A stretch of 64,000 bases of DNA from Sisyra terminalis (GCA_958496175.1 OY292279.1:19406001-19470000); one strand, 5' to 3'; positions 1 to 12,012 are shown, counted from the first letter of the stretch. Numbers and translations: made by a program. Notes: generated by a model from the letters alone, not told the origin.

Positions 1-83
1 TTGCCAAGTAATCTTCCTCAGTGGTCATCAAGTAGTCTCAAGTAATCTCTACTTGATGACCACTGAGGAAGATTGCTTGGCAA
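1..83. repeat. Near-perfect hairpin (35-bp arms)
   Basis: Positions 1-35 and 49-83 are inverted copies of each other with one mismatch (a G-T wobble if transcribed), separated by a 13-base loop. The left arm starts at the window edge, so it may continue outside. It could be the end of a foldback element or a precursor-like RNA hairpin; the sequence alone does not decide. Confidence 0.85.
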
Positions 84-1259
84 TCGAAATACGTATCTGG
101 GCACGAATATTTTAATACGTCACGAATATTTTTGTTTGAACTTCTGTTTCAAATTTATGTTTATGGTATGATTTTTATATATTATTATATTAAATTATAC
201 TACATAAATTGGACCGCAATATGTTCTATATATTGTATACACAGTATAACTGTTCAAAGTCAGCGAAAAAATCTTATTTTGATTAGTCCTTGTAGTTATA
301 GTGTAACATTTTTTTTACAATTCTACTTTCCCAAAAAAAAAATTTGATCCAATAAGAAAAACTCATCCCCTAAAAACGACAAATTTTTGGGAAAAATTTC
401 TGCAAGCATTTTTATCTCCTTAACTTTTCGTTTTGATTTTCCCTGAAATAATACCATACAAAATTCAGTGTATAACTAGCCAAAAATATTTTTATCACTT
501 AACGGGAAAAGAGCATCTCTTATATATTCTTTCATTGTTGAAAAAGCAACGATTATGGCGCCAAACAAAACCTACCATCGTTTTTTAATTTTGACTGAAA
601 ATAGCAATTATCACAAATTATTACAGAAGAATTTTAAAGGATATCTTCCATATTTTTCAAAATGAAACTTGAATTAATTTAATTAAAAGCAATATTTTAT
701 ATAAATCCCCAGACCACCATTCTATTCCCTTGCTAAATTCTTGTCAAAAGTGATAAATTCGATAATTCAGCTTAAATAAATAACTAATTATCCTGTTCCC
801 TCGTTTCCCATTTTCGTCCATTGTCTCGAGTAGTAATACTAATCAATTTTCCAGCACGTCACTCTTTTCATGTGTAAAATATAGCGGAGTAGTTTTGAGG
901 GTAAATAAATTTGAACGATTCAACGTAAAAGGGGAGGTGAATGGTACCTTATGGTTTTCCGTATAATATTAAAATGTAATTAATGGTTATTGTTCGAGTA
1001 GCGCGCTTAGCTGCAGTCACTGTTGGATGAAAATTTAATATCATATAGACAACTTTTAATGCTTTTGGTGGAAAGAAAATCGAAAAAAATCATAGATTGA
1101 TTAATGATCCAGGTTAAAGTTAATTCGTAACGACAAATTTGGATTTAAATTATTCCAGTCTTTTAAATTGTCATCCATAATTTTCCCTTGTGAAAACATA
1201 TTCAAAAAGTAGCTACCACTGTAGCTTGAGGATTCGAAATGTAAGTTCAAAGTTATATG
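84..1259. other. AT-rich intergenic sequence, no gene seen
   Basis: No ORF here looks like a protein. The stretch around 240-285 (motif aaagtcagcgaaaaa followed by ttttgattag) resembles 12,853-12,896, which suggests that the duplication carrying the two receptor genes extends this far upstream. Poly-A and poly-T runs are frequent. Confidence 0.5.
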
Positions 1260-1263
1260 CTAA

Positions 1264-1725
1264 TGTAACGTAACGTCTTAAAACTGTATTGAGATGACGT
1301 TATTTGTTCTTTTAATTTCTTTTGGAAATAAATAATCACTTTCACACATAACAATCACTTTTTTAATTTCACTTTTTATTACACAATTACACTTCTCAAC
1401 ACAATCACTCAAATGACAATAATCACTTTTAATTCAAATCACACTAATAATCGCTTTGTTGCAACAGAAATTCACAACTGAATTTCTACACAGAACTGTG
1501 ATACAGAACTGCACTGGACTTGAGCTGAGCGACTTATATACCCGCAACCCAACACTCTAGAATATACTCCATTGTTCCAGAACAATCCATATGCACATTC
1601 TATAGATGTTTCCAGAACAATCTATATGTACATTCGCATTGGTGGGAGAGAGATAGAAGTCACTCAGCCAACCGCGTGCCGGCATAGCACAAAGAGAGAG
1701 AAAGACTTTGTCCCTTTCTGTTACA
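1264..1725 (-). mobile_element. Solo LTR of a retrotransposon
   Basis: The 462-bp segment begins TGTAACG and ends TTACA, so it has TG...CA termini. It is flanked by the direct repeat CTAA (1260-1263 and 1726-1729), a 4-bp target-site duplication. Read on the minus strand it has a TATA box (tatataa, 1534-1540), a plausible start region about 25-30 bases later, and an AATAAA signal near 1374-1380. No internal gag-pol and no second LTR are present, so this is a recombined solo LTR. The small plus-strand ORF inside it is not a gene. A Gypsy-type origin is my inference from the termini and the 4-bp duplication. Confidence 0.75.
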
Positions 1726-1729
1726 CTAA

Positions 1730-2604
1730 GTTTAGTGAATTATTAATATTGTGGGACTACTGTTTTGCACCATTTCAATAGAATGGCTAATTGTAAGAAG
1801 GACATCGTGTAATAAGTATTTGAGTGGTTAAGAACTAGATCAATAAATATATTTAGTTTAATTGATTTTGAAAAACTCATTTTTTGGTATAATCTAGTCT
1901 TTCCTAAAACTACCAATTTGTGATTTTAATTTTTGATATTATTAATTATAGTGAATTAAAATATGGGTTAGCTCCCGGATAAGTCGATAGACTACCCGGA
2001 CTACCCTGTGTTATTATGTTATTAGGAAAAAATGAAAGAAAATTTGTGGTTATGAACTTTTACGACAAATCAAAGTATAAGGCAAATTCTGCAAATAAAA
2101 TTATATTGGACATCGATAGACAAAGGGTAAGATAAGGGGTAATTTCTCTCTACTTATTTTTTTTTTATTTTACGCAAGTAACTAAATTGGGAGTGTGGAA
2201 TAGACAAATTGGAAACAATTTTTCTATAGACTTATAGTCAAATATTGTGTAGTTGCAGGATATTTTATTGAAGCAGTTTCTTGTAATACAAAAAAAAACC
2301 TGTTAAGCAGTGGCAACATCATCCTTATTTTCCTGAAACCCCAAGAAATAGTAATATTCTTTGAATAGTTCTTTAGAGGTTTATAATCTTGTCCAGCTGT
2401 TTTTATAGTATTAAAATTTACTATAGCAGCACTTCTGTAATTGTAGATATCGTAAATTTTCTTTATTTCTCGCTTTGATTTGGTAGTTGATACGCACGTA
2501 TACATTCTGCAAATGCCAAAAACTACAAATCGTAGAAATCTTCTTTTTTTTTTGTTTAGGGTTTTTTTTCGTTTAATTTCCTACTCTTAGTAACTAATCA
2601 TGTA
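1730..2604. other. Intergenic sequence upstream of receptor A
   Basis: AT-rich sequence with no supported gene. A 93-codon minus-strand reading frame at 2224-2505 has no recognisable domain and lies in low-complexity sequence. No repeat family from elsewhere in the window was recognised here. Confidence 0.4.
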
Positions 2605-3085
2605 GCTAATTAGTTTGTAAGATATTTCTTAGCATACCTAATTCAAGAGGTCTTACATCACATTGGCCGTATAGATCAAGTTGATAGAATTTTTCAAGGC
2701 AAACAGGAATAACTTTTAATAAATTTTATGGGAAAAATTAAATATTCATGAATTAAAACTTATTAAAAAGTGAATTTTATTTTATGAGAAAAATTTGAAA
2801 ATGACATTTAATTTTTTAATCAAATGAACCAACTATTTGAAAAAAATATAATGATATGAGTTAAAATGAGAAAAAGAAAATAATAATTTTTGAACGACCT
2901 TCCTGAAATTTCACTAAAAGTTATTACAAAATAAAAACTGGATAGGAAAGAAGTTGAAATTACTGTCTGCATTTAGTCATTGGTGGTCCAGTGGAAGTGG
3001 TGGCAACGTTAAGTGTAAAATGCCAAAATAAATGGACTCCTAGGACCAACATTTTCTCAGATAATAATTTTAGGAAATCTCAATT
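2605..3085 (+). promoter_or_regulatory. Leader/promoter block of receptor A (paralogous block)
   Basis: This block aligns by eye with 13,483-13,965 upstream of receptor B. The best-conserved part is about 110 bp around 2935-3045 (motifs tttagtcattggtggtc and agtggaagtggtgg). It ends roughly 120 bp before the start codon of copy A, so it probably carries the core promoter and 5' untranslated region. No canonical TATA box at a fixed distance could be assigned. Confidence 0.5.
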
Positions 3086-3205
3086 TGATTGTAAGAAAAT
3101 TCTGATTTTTTTTCTGTACTTTTACAGTTTTCTGATTAATTGATCAAAAGGGAAGAAAAGAAATTAATTTTCGGGCTTTGTTTAGAAAAATAATTTTTGT
3201 TCCAA

Positions 3206-4213
3206 ATGGATCATTACGATACCATCAAAAGTATACTTATTCCATCAAAAGTGGTTGGTCTGGCACCATTCTATCCGAAAGATGACGAAAGCTCGACTCG
3301 AAAGCTGTACATTCCAAGAATAACGCAAATAAATACAATAGTTTTCCTAGGATTATACTACGTGAGTGCTATATACCATCAATTAAATCGATCGGAAACC
3401 AACAACGAATGCTTTCTTTTTCAAATTGTAACCGCTGCATATTTCTATGAAAGTTATGTGGGAATGTTGTTTGTGGCAATTGCCTTTATAATGTGTTTTC
3501 TTAAACGGAAACAGTTAATGGAAATGCATTCGGCCATCACTGAGATCGACCAGGATTTGTTGCGATTGGGACGATCGATATGTTTTGGGAATATTCGACG
3601 AAAAATTCTGTTGGTCACCTGTGTGCTAATGTTATCGGATATATTTGTGATAGTTTTTGTGAAATTAGTGTTGTTTTCCACCAGTTTGGTGGACTTTGGA
3701 AGAACAGTCGTGGAACAAACTCCTTCGATTCTCTTCACGTTGGTAGCTTGTCATTTTGTGGCCTTTATGATTGTGTTGCGTTACCGTTATGGTGCTATCA
3801 ACAGTCTTCTAGTGACAAATTGCAAGATTTACATGGTTTCATCGGTTGAACGCAACTTATTTCAGCCCCAGGAAATTGACGATTTAATCAAAGTGCATGA
3901 CCGATTATGTGATGTTGCCGATGAAATTGACTCGTGTTACGGCTTCATTTTGCTCTGTTTTTTCGCTAACGTTTTTATCATCATTAACGTATACATTTTT
4001 CTCGTCACCCGAATTCTACCACTTAGTCTCAAGTACCACATCCGTCATCTAGAGTTTTACAGTTACGGATTTATATGGTTGGGTCTTAACGTCATAGTAC
4101 GGGCATGCATCATCATTTTTTCCGTACAGTTTGCAACCGAAGAAGCATCAGCATCGCAAACGTTCGTCCATAAGACAATCAACTTTTATCACGACTCAAT
4201 TTTGCAAAACAAG
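3206..4213 (+). CDS. Gustatory receptor A, coding exon 1
   Basis: This exon encodes residues 1-336 of a 413-residue insect gustatory receptor (7tm_7 family), a seven-helix membrane protein of chemosensory neurons thought to form ligand-gated cation channels with an intracellular N-terminus. The ATG at 3206 is chosen because it matches the start of copy B (MDHYDTI); the frame is open nine bases further upstream only through a TTG. Hydrophobic segments lie near residues 41-58, 75-98, 133-157, 173-192, 245-268 and 286-306 (TM1-TM6). The exon ends AAG|GTACTG in phase 0 after ILQNK, a donor position shared exactly with copy B. The reading frame runs four codons past the donor to a stop, which is intron sequence. 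Exon 1 is 1008 bp in both copies. The ligand cannot be inferred. The family call is firm because of the TM7 motif in exon 3. Confidence 0.93.
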
Positions 4214-6590
4214 GTACTGCACTAATAATAGTGTTGTCAACATCTTATATTTAAATTGGCTATTTTGCCGTGCGTCCGTGCAGAATGGGTTATGCGCATG
4301 CGCTCTGTTATCCCCACTTACGCATTCAAAACGTTGGTAAGGGTACTCACTCATTAATGTATTTATTTGTGAATACGTATTTCGGATTTTCAGGTTTACA
4401 ATATGAAGTAAACCTTTTCAGATATATCTACTTATCAGAGTTTAAATTTTTAAGCAGACCCTAAGTTTTTGTTTCTAATAATAAATCAACTTTGTTTTAC
4501 ATTAAGTAGTAAAAACGTTTCGCTTTTAACGGACTTTGATTGATTATTAAATTTGAAATTTTGACTGTTTATTAAATGTTATCCCGTACAAATTTTGCTA
4601 CCATTTTTCACTCTTTTGAGGGGAGAAATTTTCAAAAACCCTTTCTTATTATATATCTGCATCGTAGGAGGAAAAACTTTCCAAATTTCATCGACACAAA
4701 TGTGCACTTATATTTGAAAATACAATGTAAAACGAAAAAAAGTCCTTTATTTTGATTATCATGACTAAAAAGAATTCGATTTCGGACATTTGGACGTTGT
4801 ACAAAATTGGTGGTAATAGGTGGAAAGCGTGGAAGTAAATACGAATATTTTATTTATTTTCAATAACAATAATTGGTTTTCAAATTGTTCTAAATACCGT
4901 AAAAAAGTTAAAATCGAAGATTTTATATTTGAATTGACAATGAGATATATGGCAAAAAATTACTACCTTAATGCTTTACAGCCGAATATATAATTACTCC
5001 AGGTTACAATCATTGGTTCATAAAAATTAAATTTTAAAAAGTTTGATTGTTGAAAAACGAACCAGAATTTAAAATTGCCTATTTGGTATAAGAACTACAT
5101 AAATATTAAACTTTCATACTAATTTAGTGAAATGACGTTATTTAAAATCTTATTAAAATGATATAAAAAAAAAACACTTAAATTTTATTTCTTAATATAA
5201 TTTTAGATAAACTTTTTTTTATATTAACAACACTTTGATTATTTAATTTAAAATTTCGATTGTTGATTAACTCTACATTATCTCATATTAAACATTTTAT
5301 TGAGATAAAACCTTTAGTTGCGAATGCAACGGGTAACTACTAGTATTTAAATAAATTAGAACTGCTATAAAGAGGACCAATTTATTGAATTGGTGAATTA
5401 CAGGGGTATTTCGGATGTTAATCCGTACCCTAAAAATCAAAATATCTGAAGGGTTTCATTCGATGAAATTTCAGCTGTGACAATTTTGAAATCGGAGTAA
5501 AAGCTTCCAAGCTTTTGGTAACAGAGAACCATTTACTACTTTCAGAATCACCATAATTTAATTGTTTTAATATTTATTAAAGTTAATCTTTCATGCTACA
5601 AATGTGTTCTATAATGTTCTATAATTTTTCTTAAACTGATACAAGGACAATTTGTTAAGGATGTTATGGAGATACAATCGGAGACAAAAGTACATAAAAT
5701 AGAAATTCCTAAATAATTACATCCTCTAGCGTAGCATGAGGTGAATTAATAGGACCGTACTTAAAAAAATGTATATAGTTTAAAAGATAATCGGAAATTT
5801 CACCAAAAATTTTCAACAAAATAAGAAGTATCAAAAAATAAAGACAATTTTTAACTAACATTTGTGACTGAATATGCCTTGATTTCAACTTAACAAATCA
5901 AAATATTATTGATTTGATGCTCATAAGTTATGAATGTAGAATTTTTTAACATAATAAATCATTAATAACACATTAAATTAGCATGTTTTGAAGACAATTA
6001 TAACTAAAAAATAAAAGATAATTTATTGATTCAACATTAAATAAAATAATGAAAACGTGATAACGCTGCGGAATTTGTAGGTTGGCAGCGTAGGACATTT
6101 TCGTACGTCTCTCTCACATGAATGAGATGCCGGACATACTCAACATTTAGAAAAAAAAATATTTCATATCTTTATCCATTTCCGCTTAATACTGTGTACT
6201 CATGAGTGTGACAAAGATATAATATGCGTTTCATTTTTATCTACCCAATTGTACTAACACAGCTTGTATTATATACAAGACGGTACATCTCAGCTGACGA
6301 CAGTATTACCGCACTTCTTTATATACTTATTAATCAATCAAGTAAAAACCACATTTTCGGTCTGTTTATAATTTGTTTCTTTAAAACCCTATACTTAATT
6401 CAAATAAACTTATGCAAAATTAGTTTCTTAAAGTTTAAACTACATATTTTAAAAGTTAGGGATGTCTGGTAGTATTTTTTTTGTTAATAAAAAATAAATG
6501 TAGTCTATTCGATTACTGAATCTCAAAAATATTAGAAATATATAAGTATATATCCGAAATCCTATGCAAAAATATGCAATTTGAAATTTT
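4214..6590. other. Intron 1 of receptor A, 5' part
   Basis: About 2.3 kb lies between the exon 1 donor and the conserved intronic block at 6600. In copy B the equivalent distance is only about 100 bp, so most of this stretch was inserted into A or lost from B. It is AT-rich, holds a GCGCATGCGC palindrome at 4294-4303, and shows no coding or recognised repeat signal. Confidence 0.5.
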
Positions 6591-6599
6591 CGGTTTTCA

Positions 6600-7130
6600 C
6601 TTCGATTTCGATAAATTTACCTCCGTAATATCTCTCGTACAGGCATTTGGGGTGAAAAGAAAATATACCAATGACGCCAATTGTGACGTAAATACCTGGA
6701 TGATGAATCTGATTCGTAGCCACAACAATTCAAATAAACGGCAGTGTACATTGCTGTTCTTTTTTTTTTGAAAATTAAAAAAAAATTGTCACCCTTATTA
6801 TAAATTGAATGAAAGAGAAACAATCCAATTAAAACCAGGTTTGCTCGGTTAGGTTCGCAATAGGGTATGTAAATATACTCTGAAAATGTAAATAAACTTA
6901 TTCGTTTGTCACAATTTTTCATATTTTTTAACAAAAAATAAAACATGTGAATGTGGAAATACGCTCATTCATTTGTTTTTAAATGACAGGCATTAATGAA
7001 AACAAATGTTCTTGCTTTTAATTTAATATTTCTATTTATGTTACATTTATGAAACTTTTAAAATAACCAATTAAAACTTTATGAGCCTTCTTTGCTTATA
7101 TTGTTCTCGAGAGGATTATTTTATTTGTTT
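6600..7130 (+). other. Conserved intron-1 block, copy A
   Basis: This block aligns by eye with 18,600-19,130 in the first intron of receptor B. The clearest stretches are aaccaggtttgctcggttag near 6833 and acatgtgaatgtggaaat near 6943, followed by a shared region with tttgtttttaaatgaca. It is non-coding in both copies. Retention of this segment amid divergent intron sequence could mean a regulatory element, or only a recent duplication. Confidence 0.55.
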
Positions 7131-7649
7131 TCTTTTTTTTTTCATTTTTTTGTTTTTGTCCAGTATACAATATTATATTTGTAGAACTACACGATTTCGG
7201 AAAATATTCGCTTTGATATAACATATATAAGATGAAGACAAAATAGACAAAATGGTAATCACTATGCATTCGTATAAGAATTGGGGAAAAAAATATAAGG
7301 GGAAGAAGTGAATAATTAAATAAATAGCGATATATACAAAACCATCAAATTCGCTAACGACCTGATACTGTTGTCTAAAATAGAGGGAAAAAGATAAATT
7401 TAAAAATTAAAAAATCGGAAACCTTAATCGAAAAAAACAAGAAAGAAAGTATCTGAAGATTTGAAATGTAGTGCTGCAGAAAAATGCAGAATATTTAATA
7501 GAAGGATCAAACCCTGTTTATTTGGGTATGTATTATTGATTGGCAAGGAAGGGTTTATTGTCAATGGACCGTGTTTCGTTGATAGGAGGAACCAATAACA
7601 AGGAAGAATTTCTTATCTGTAAAGTCCTCACTATGAAGAATGAATTACA

Positions 7650-7830
7650 AGGAAGAATTTTTTTTCTGGAAGGCTAATCGGGTTCGTAGACCCACGATAC
7701 ACGAATGTCCGGTGTCTTAGTCAAAATTTAGTCAAAGGTAATGTTAGTCAAAAGAAAGATTTATTGTCAGGAATGCTAACCGGGCCCATTGACCCATGAT
7801 ATCCTGATGTCTATTGTCGTAGAATCGAGG
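7650..7830 (+). repeat. Diverged tandem duplication (about 105-bp unit)
   Basis: The segment near 7654 (ggctaatcgggttcgtagac) recurs in altered form near 7760 (tgctaaccgggcccattgac) and the following bases also correspond. It lies in intron 1 of receptor A in sequence absent from copy B, so it is likely part of inserted repeat DNA. Confidence 0.45.
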
Positions 7831-7891
7831 ATCAAACCTAAAATCTACCAGTTTTGGAGCGGCCAACTTAACCATTCGGTTACCAGTAGGT
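7815..7891 (-). mobile_element. tRNA-derived SINE, 5' fragment
   Basis: On the minus strand it begins with a tRNA-like head (ctactggtaaccgaatggtt, an A-box-like stretch), then the family signature ctccaaaactggtaga and a decayed B box. It is one of about eight copies of one SINE family in the window and is truncated at the 3' side. Confidence 0.6.
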
Positions 7892-7899
7892 TTAGTTGC

Positions 7900-9034
7900 T
7901 TTAATGTGAAAAACGAATTATTACAATTTTTACCGAACTATATATACAAAATTATTAGCTAAGTTAAGCACTTGTTTTCTATGGAACGGTGGTCAGTGCC
8001 GATGGCCTGGCCCATTTCTATGGTGATCCTACACCTTTCTCATATGGCATGTTAGAAGATTTTCTACATCCGCAGTTATTGCCTGAGAATCGTTTAGATA
8101 AATTACGTTTACATGCAATTTGAAGAAACGGAATTTGAAATTTTGAAGTTTGCACAAATGGCGAACTTGCGATATGGCAAATAGCATGTGAATAAACCCC
8201 ATACTGGGTTATACTGGGTAACAAAAAAGCAGATGTTATTGGCCGTTCAAATGTGGGGATACCATATGTTGGTTTAGAACCAGTGTTTGGGGTCCCAAAA
8301 TCAGCTGGAAGAAAAACTATCAAAGAGTGACTTTATACTACTTTAATCATGGTTCCTTGTAGAGCAATACTAAAAAACAAAGGCAAAGCAAAAGAATGAT
8401 GAAAAATTCTCCTCAAAATCTAACTGGTGAAATACTAATTCTAAGTAAATCTCAGATTGATCACAAGTTTCATAGCCGACCACTGTAGCCTGTGAAAGCA
8501 TCTTCTTTCAACTATTGGAGTACTGTTGAATTTTCCAATATGCAGATTTTGTTAGACGTAGGATTAAACTGCTAATCCTATTATATTTTAATACACTAGT
8601 TTTTCGATATGGTGACTAAAATAGCTGGAAGTCTCTGACCCCAGTACTGAACACATCGAAAAGCATCTTGTGCTCTAGGTTGGTTTTTAGACTTACAATT
8701 CAGAGGAGTAGGGAACTAGGGAACTAAATAAACCTAAAGCTGAAGCGTTAAGGATCTATAAACCTCGTCTTGATGAATCAGGTGTAGGAATTAAAGTGAG
8801 TCAACAATGGAAGAACTCTAATCGATATGGTGATAACAAAAAAAGCAATGCTGGATGGATCACATTCTTAGAGAAAAAGGGTTCATACTTGATGAGGTAG
8901 AAAGAAAGCAGTAAGGTTCCTAGAAAAAAAACGGTTTGCAATCAAGGACAAATCATGGATAAAGAAAGAATTTGACCTTTCGGGAACTTAAATTCTGCCA
9001 TCCGCCAGAAAATGGAACAAAAAAGGTATAGTTA
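7900..9034. other. Intron 1 of receptor A, inserted sequence of unknown kind
   Basis: The base composition is richer in GC than its surroundings, and short reading frames are interrupted by many stops (8018-9030). That is the look of a decayed mobile element, but no domain could be named. A 101-codon minus-strand frame at 8018-8323 shows no known motif and is not called as a gene. Confidence 0.35.
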
Positions 9035-9220
9035 ATGAAGAAGAAAAAAAATCATGTGAAGAAAAGACCGCAAATTCCATTAAGAAATTATTTCTCATTA
9101 AACAACATAACTGTTGAGAATCTTCCAGGAAAAGGAGAAATCAAATTTCAAGCCTTCAATCCCTATAATCGAATAGTTTGGTTCGAATGCAGTTTTAAAA
9201 TATATATTTTTTTTTTCCAG

Positions 9221-9310
9221 CTTACTATATTCCTTATGCAACTTACCAACCGGAAACCATCATTCACTGCTTGCGGCTTGTTTGAGATCAATCTACCACT
9301 CTTATTTGGG
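9221..9310 (+). CDS. Gustatory receptor A, coding exon 2
   Basis: This 90-bp phase-0 exon encodes residues 337-366 (LTIFLMQLTNRKPSFTACG then LFEINLPLLFG). The acceptor is ttttttccag at 9211-9220 and the donor is GGG|GTAAGA. Arginine-lysine-proline followed by FTACGLFE is the conserved intracellular loop just before TM7 in insect gustatory receptors. It differs from exon 2 of copy B by four bases and one residue (Ser to Thr). Intron 1 is 5007 bp and intron 2 is 155 bp. Confidence 0.93.
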
Positions 9311-9465
9311 GTAAGAACTTCTCATTATTGTTTTTTTTTTATTTTCCCATTATAAAAACATTACCGTGTAAAATTTGCATACCTAAAACAAAAGAAATAA
9401 TTAAATTAATTTTGGGGAAATAAAATCTATTAAAAAACTTATAATATATTTATTTTATATTTTAG

Positions 9466-9609
9466 ATGATTGGAGCTGTATTTACGTATTTCATAATATT
9501 AGTTCAATTTGATCAGGCGGATAATCACTGTGCAACGGTTTTACAAATGGCCCTGGAAACATGGAACATAACGAATGCGAATACAAATGCAACAATGGTC
9601 GAATCATAA
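9466..9609 (+). CDS. Gustatory receptor A, coding exon 3 (TM7 and C-terminus)
   Basis: The terminal exon encodes residues 367-413 and the stop TAA at 9607-9609, after acceptor tttatattttag. It contains TM7 with the family signature TYFIILVQF (TY-x5-QF, residues 373-381). A further 32 residues follow the motif, whereas most family members end soon after QF. This tail holds sequons NIT and NAT and should be extracellular in the inverted topology of the family. The first 24 residues of this exon are identical in copy B and then the tails diverge. An AATAAA lies at 9674-9679. Confidence 0.92.
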   Translation: MIGAVFTYFIILVQFDQADNHCATVLQMALETWNITNANTNATMVES

Positions 9610-9673
9610 CAATTAGCTTTAAAAGTAAATTTACGGACAAACATACCGAATTTTTGTTTCACTTTTATCATTT

Positions 9674-9679
9674 AATAAA
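9674..9679 (+). terminator. Polyadenylation signal AATAAA, receptor A
   Basis: A canonical AATAAA occurs 65 bases after the stop codon of receptor A, a normal spacing for a short 3' untranslated region. Confidence 0.5.
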
Positions 9680-9835
9680 AAGCCTTAACCAAAAACATAT
9701 TAATAAGGAACAAAATTTTGTTTCATTTTAAACAATTAAAAAAAAAAGGAACGTAACATTGTAAATTAAAACACTAAAAATTTATTGTAGGATATGGTAA
9801 AAGGAATTTTCATATTAATTTTATACTTAAGTTAG

Positions 9836-10340
9836 TAAGAAAGAATTGTTAACGAACAATTAAAAGCTTCAAGCTTTGAAAACTAGTCAAATCCAATATT
9901 CAATTCAATGTATTATTCAAATTTTTAGTTAAATTAGTTGAACAAATTTGTGCTGAACCATGTTAATTAAGCCCCTATTTCCATCTTCTTCCACTCCCAA
10001 TTTCTTCTATGATTTCAACCCCAATTTAACGTTAGTCATCTCATTCTGACCTTTAAATAGTCCAAAGATCTCACTATGTTTGTTTAAAATTACATAGTTA
10101 AACAATAATTAGGACACGAATCGTTAATAAATTAGAGAAACAAGGCTGCTGTTTTGTTTCATTTTCGATTATTATTACTATCATTGTTATACACGAATAT
10201 GAAACCTTTACGACCTTCCTTTATCATTCGAAAAGTTTATTATTTGGATTACGGAATATTAAAATATCTTGATTGGATTTAAACACAAGCTTGTATTATG
10301 TTCTTGTTAACGATTCAACAATGTAACCTTAAACTATTTC
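9836..10340 (+). other. Conserved downstream block, copy A
   Basis: About 500 bp aligns closely with 24,330-24,830 downstream of receptor B. Long shared runs include aagcttcaagctttgaaaac, accatgttaattaagccc and acacgaatcgttaataaatt. No reading frame is conserved through it, so it is more likely an enhancer, a non-coding RNA exon or simply young duplicated DNA than a coding exon. It looks better conserved than the introns. Confidence 0.6.
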
Positions 10341-12012
10341 GTTTCAACCATTGATATTTTTATCACCTTTGTAAATTGGTCAATTGCTAAAAGCTTTAAA
10401 TTTTTAAAAGATTTTAAACATAACATAATTTTTTAGTTACTTTTTCTTACAAATTTTTCCTGTTTCATTGTTTAATTTCAAAGTAAAACCTATTTTTTCC
10501 AAAAGAAGATATCCTAAATGGGTAAACATTGCCGATAATTGAAGACATCATTACGGTTATTAAATGCTAAAAAAAGCTGTACGAAAATGGTGACCACTAC
10601 AGTTATTAAAAATAATGTTACGATATAACTTTACTTTGAATGTGAACATTCGGTGCACGAAGCGTCAATAGCAAAAGAACGAACGAGATAGGGAATCTGT
10701 TAGTTTTCGATTCCTCAAAAATTCGGATAGGCTTAGTTATTTTTTTCACCACTAGCAGCGCTTTATCACAAATAACTTTCGTTATGGAATTGTTTTGGAT
10801 TGTTTGCTTGGTTATTGTTATTCAAACTGAATTCAAAGCTGTGAAAATATTAACATTCATGTGTTTTTTCTATTTTAATGTAGCTTAAACTAATTTTTAT
10901 TTAATTCTACTTTAATTGAGAAATCAATTTTCCATTACTTATGAAATTATAAATTCTGTTAACTACTTGTTTATTTTACGAAAATTTTTTAACACTTATT
11001 TTCAAAGTTGGTATAGTACTGACACTAGAGCCCTCTACACTGTGTCTTCATTACGTGAACGACTTTGCATTACAACATTCGTTCTCCAGACGTGTATAGT
11101 TCGTGATACAGTGTAACAGATGTGATCAATAGATATTATAGCACTCAATGTTATTTCAAAATATTATTTTTTTATTTTTTTCACCGTATAAAGTTTTCCC
11201 CAAGTAGAGCTTTTTTCAAACAAAAACAAAAAAAATCCCCAAGAAAATATTATTTTAGTACAATACAGATTTTGTCGATTTCTAGTTGAGTCATAAAAAT
11301 TATCATTTCCTTATCTACCTTGCAGCGAAGCCTGCAATTTCGGCACCCGGGGTCATCCGAAAATTTGCCGCCCCCTCTTTTTATCAATAGTCAAGAAAAT
11401 TAATAAAAAGCTAAATATCTTTAAATTCTTTAGTTATTTAAAAGAAATTTTTTCGTGGTTTCTTCAAAGTAAAACATTTATTGGAATTATCAATGTCTAT
11501 ATGCCGCTTCATTTTCATATGCTACCCAGAGCCATGTCCCCCTCCCCAGACTCGCCATGCTACGCTACTGCTACCTTTAGTGTGATACAGGACTCAATTG
11601 AAAATTGTAAAAATCACTAAAAATTGTTCAAGTTTTCTTTAACTGTATTGAATCCTCATTTATTACTTCACCAGATAAAGTATACATTATTATGATATCT
11701 ACTTCAAATAAAAAGCTATAATTCATAGTTATGGTTCAAATATCCGATCATAAAACACATAAATGATAGTGGCTTAGTAGTTTTAGGATTCCGAAGATTA
11801 TCTCACCAGCTTTTTGATTTTATGTGGAACGTCTTACGGGAAAATTGGATCAAAAGAGCAAATAAAAGAGTCAAAAGATATTAAAGAGTAATTTTCTTCA
11901 AAGAATTTTGTTTATACAACAATTGAAGAATTTGAGAAAATTGATAAAATTGCAGAAATGAATATAGTAGAGATAAATATTATATTTATTATTTCCGAGT
12001 CTCAATGAATAT
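10341..12012. other. Intergenic sequence between the two receptor genes
   Basis: AT-rich with no supported gene. Two GC-richer patches, near 10,640-10,720 and 11,015-11,120, look like repeat fragments but match nothing else in the window. A patch at 11,325-11,580 also looks like old repeat DNA. Confidence 0.4.

Noticed and set aside
1572..1781. 69-codon plus-strand ORF
   Set aside because: Lies mostly inside the solo LTR on the opposite strand; no domain.
3197..3205. Alternative upstream start of receptor A (three extra codons from a TTG)
   Set aside because: Non-ATG start; copy B begins at the equivalent of the ATG at 3206, so the ATG is preferred.
3454..3849. Other-frame ORFs inside exon 1 of both receptors (also 17,854-18,099)
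   Set aside because: They overlap the conserved receptor frame and show no independent features.
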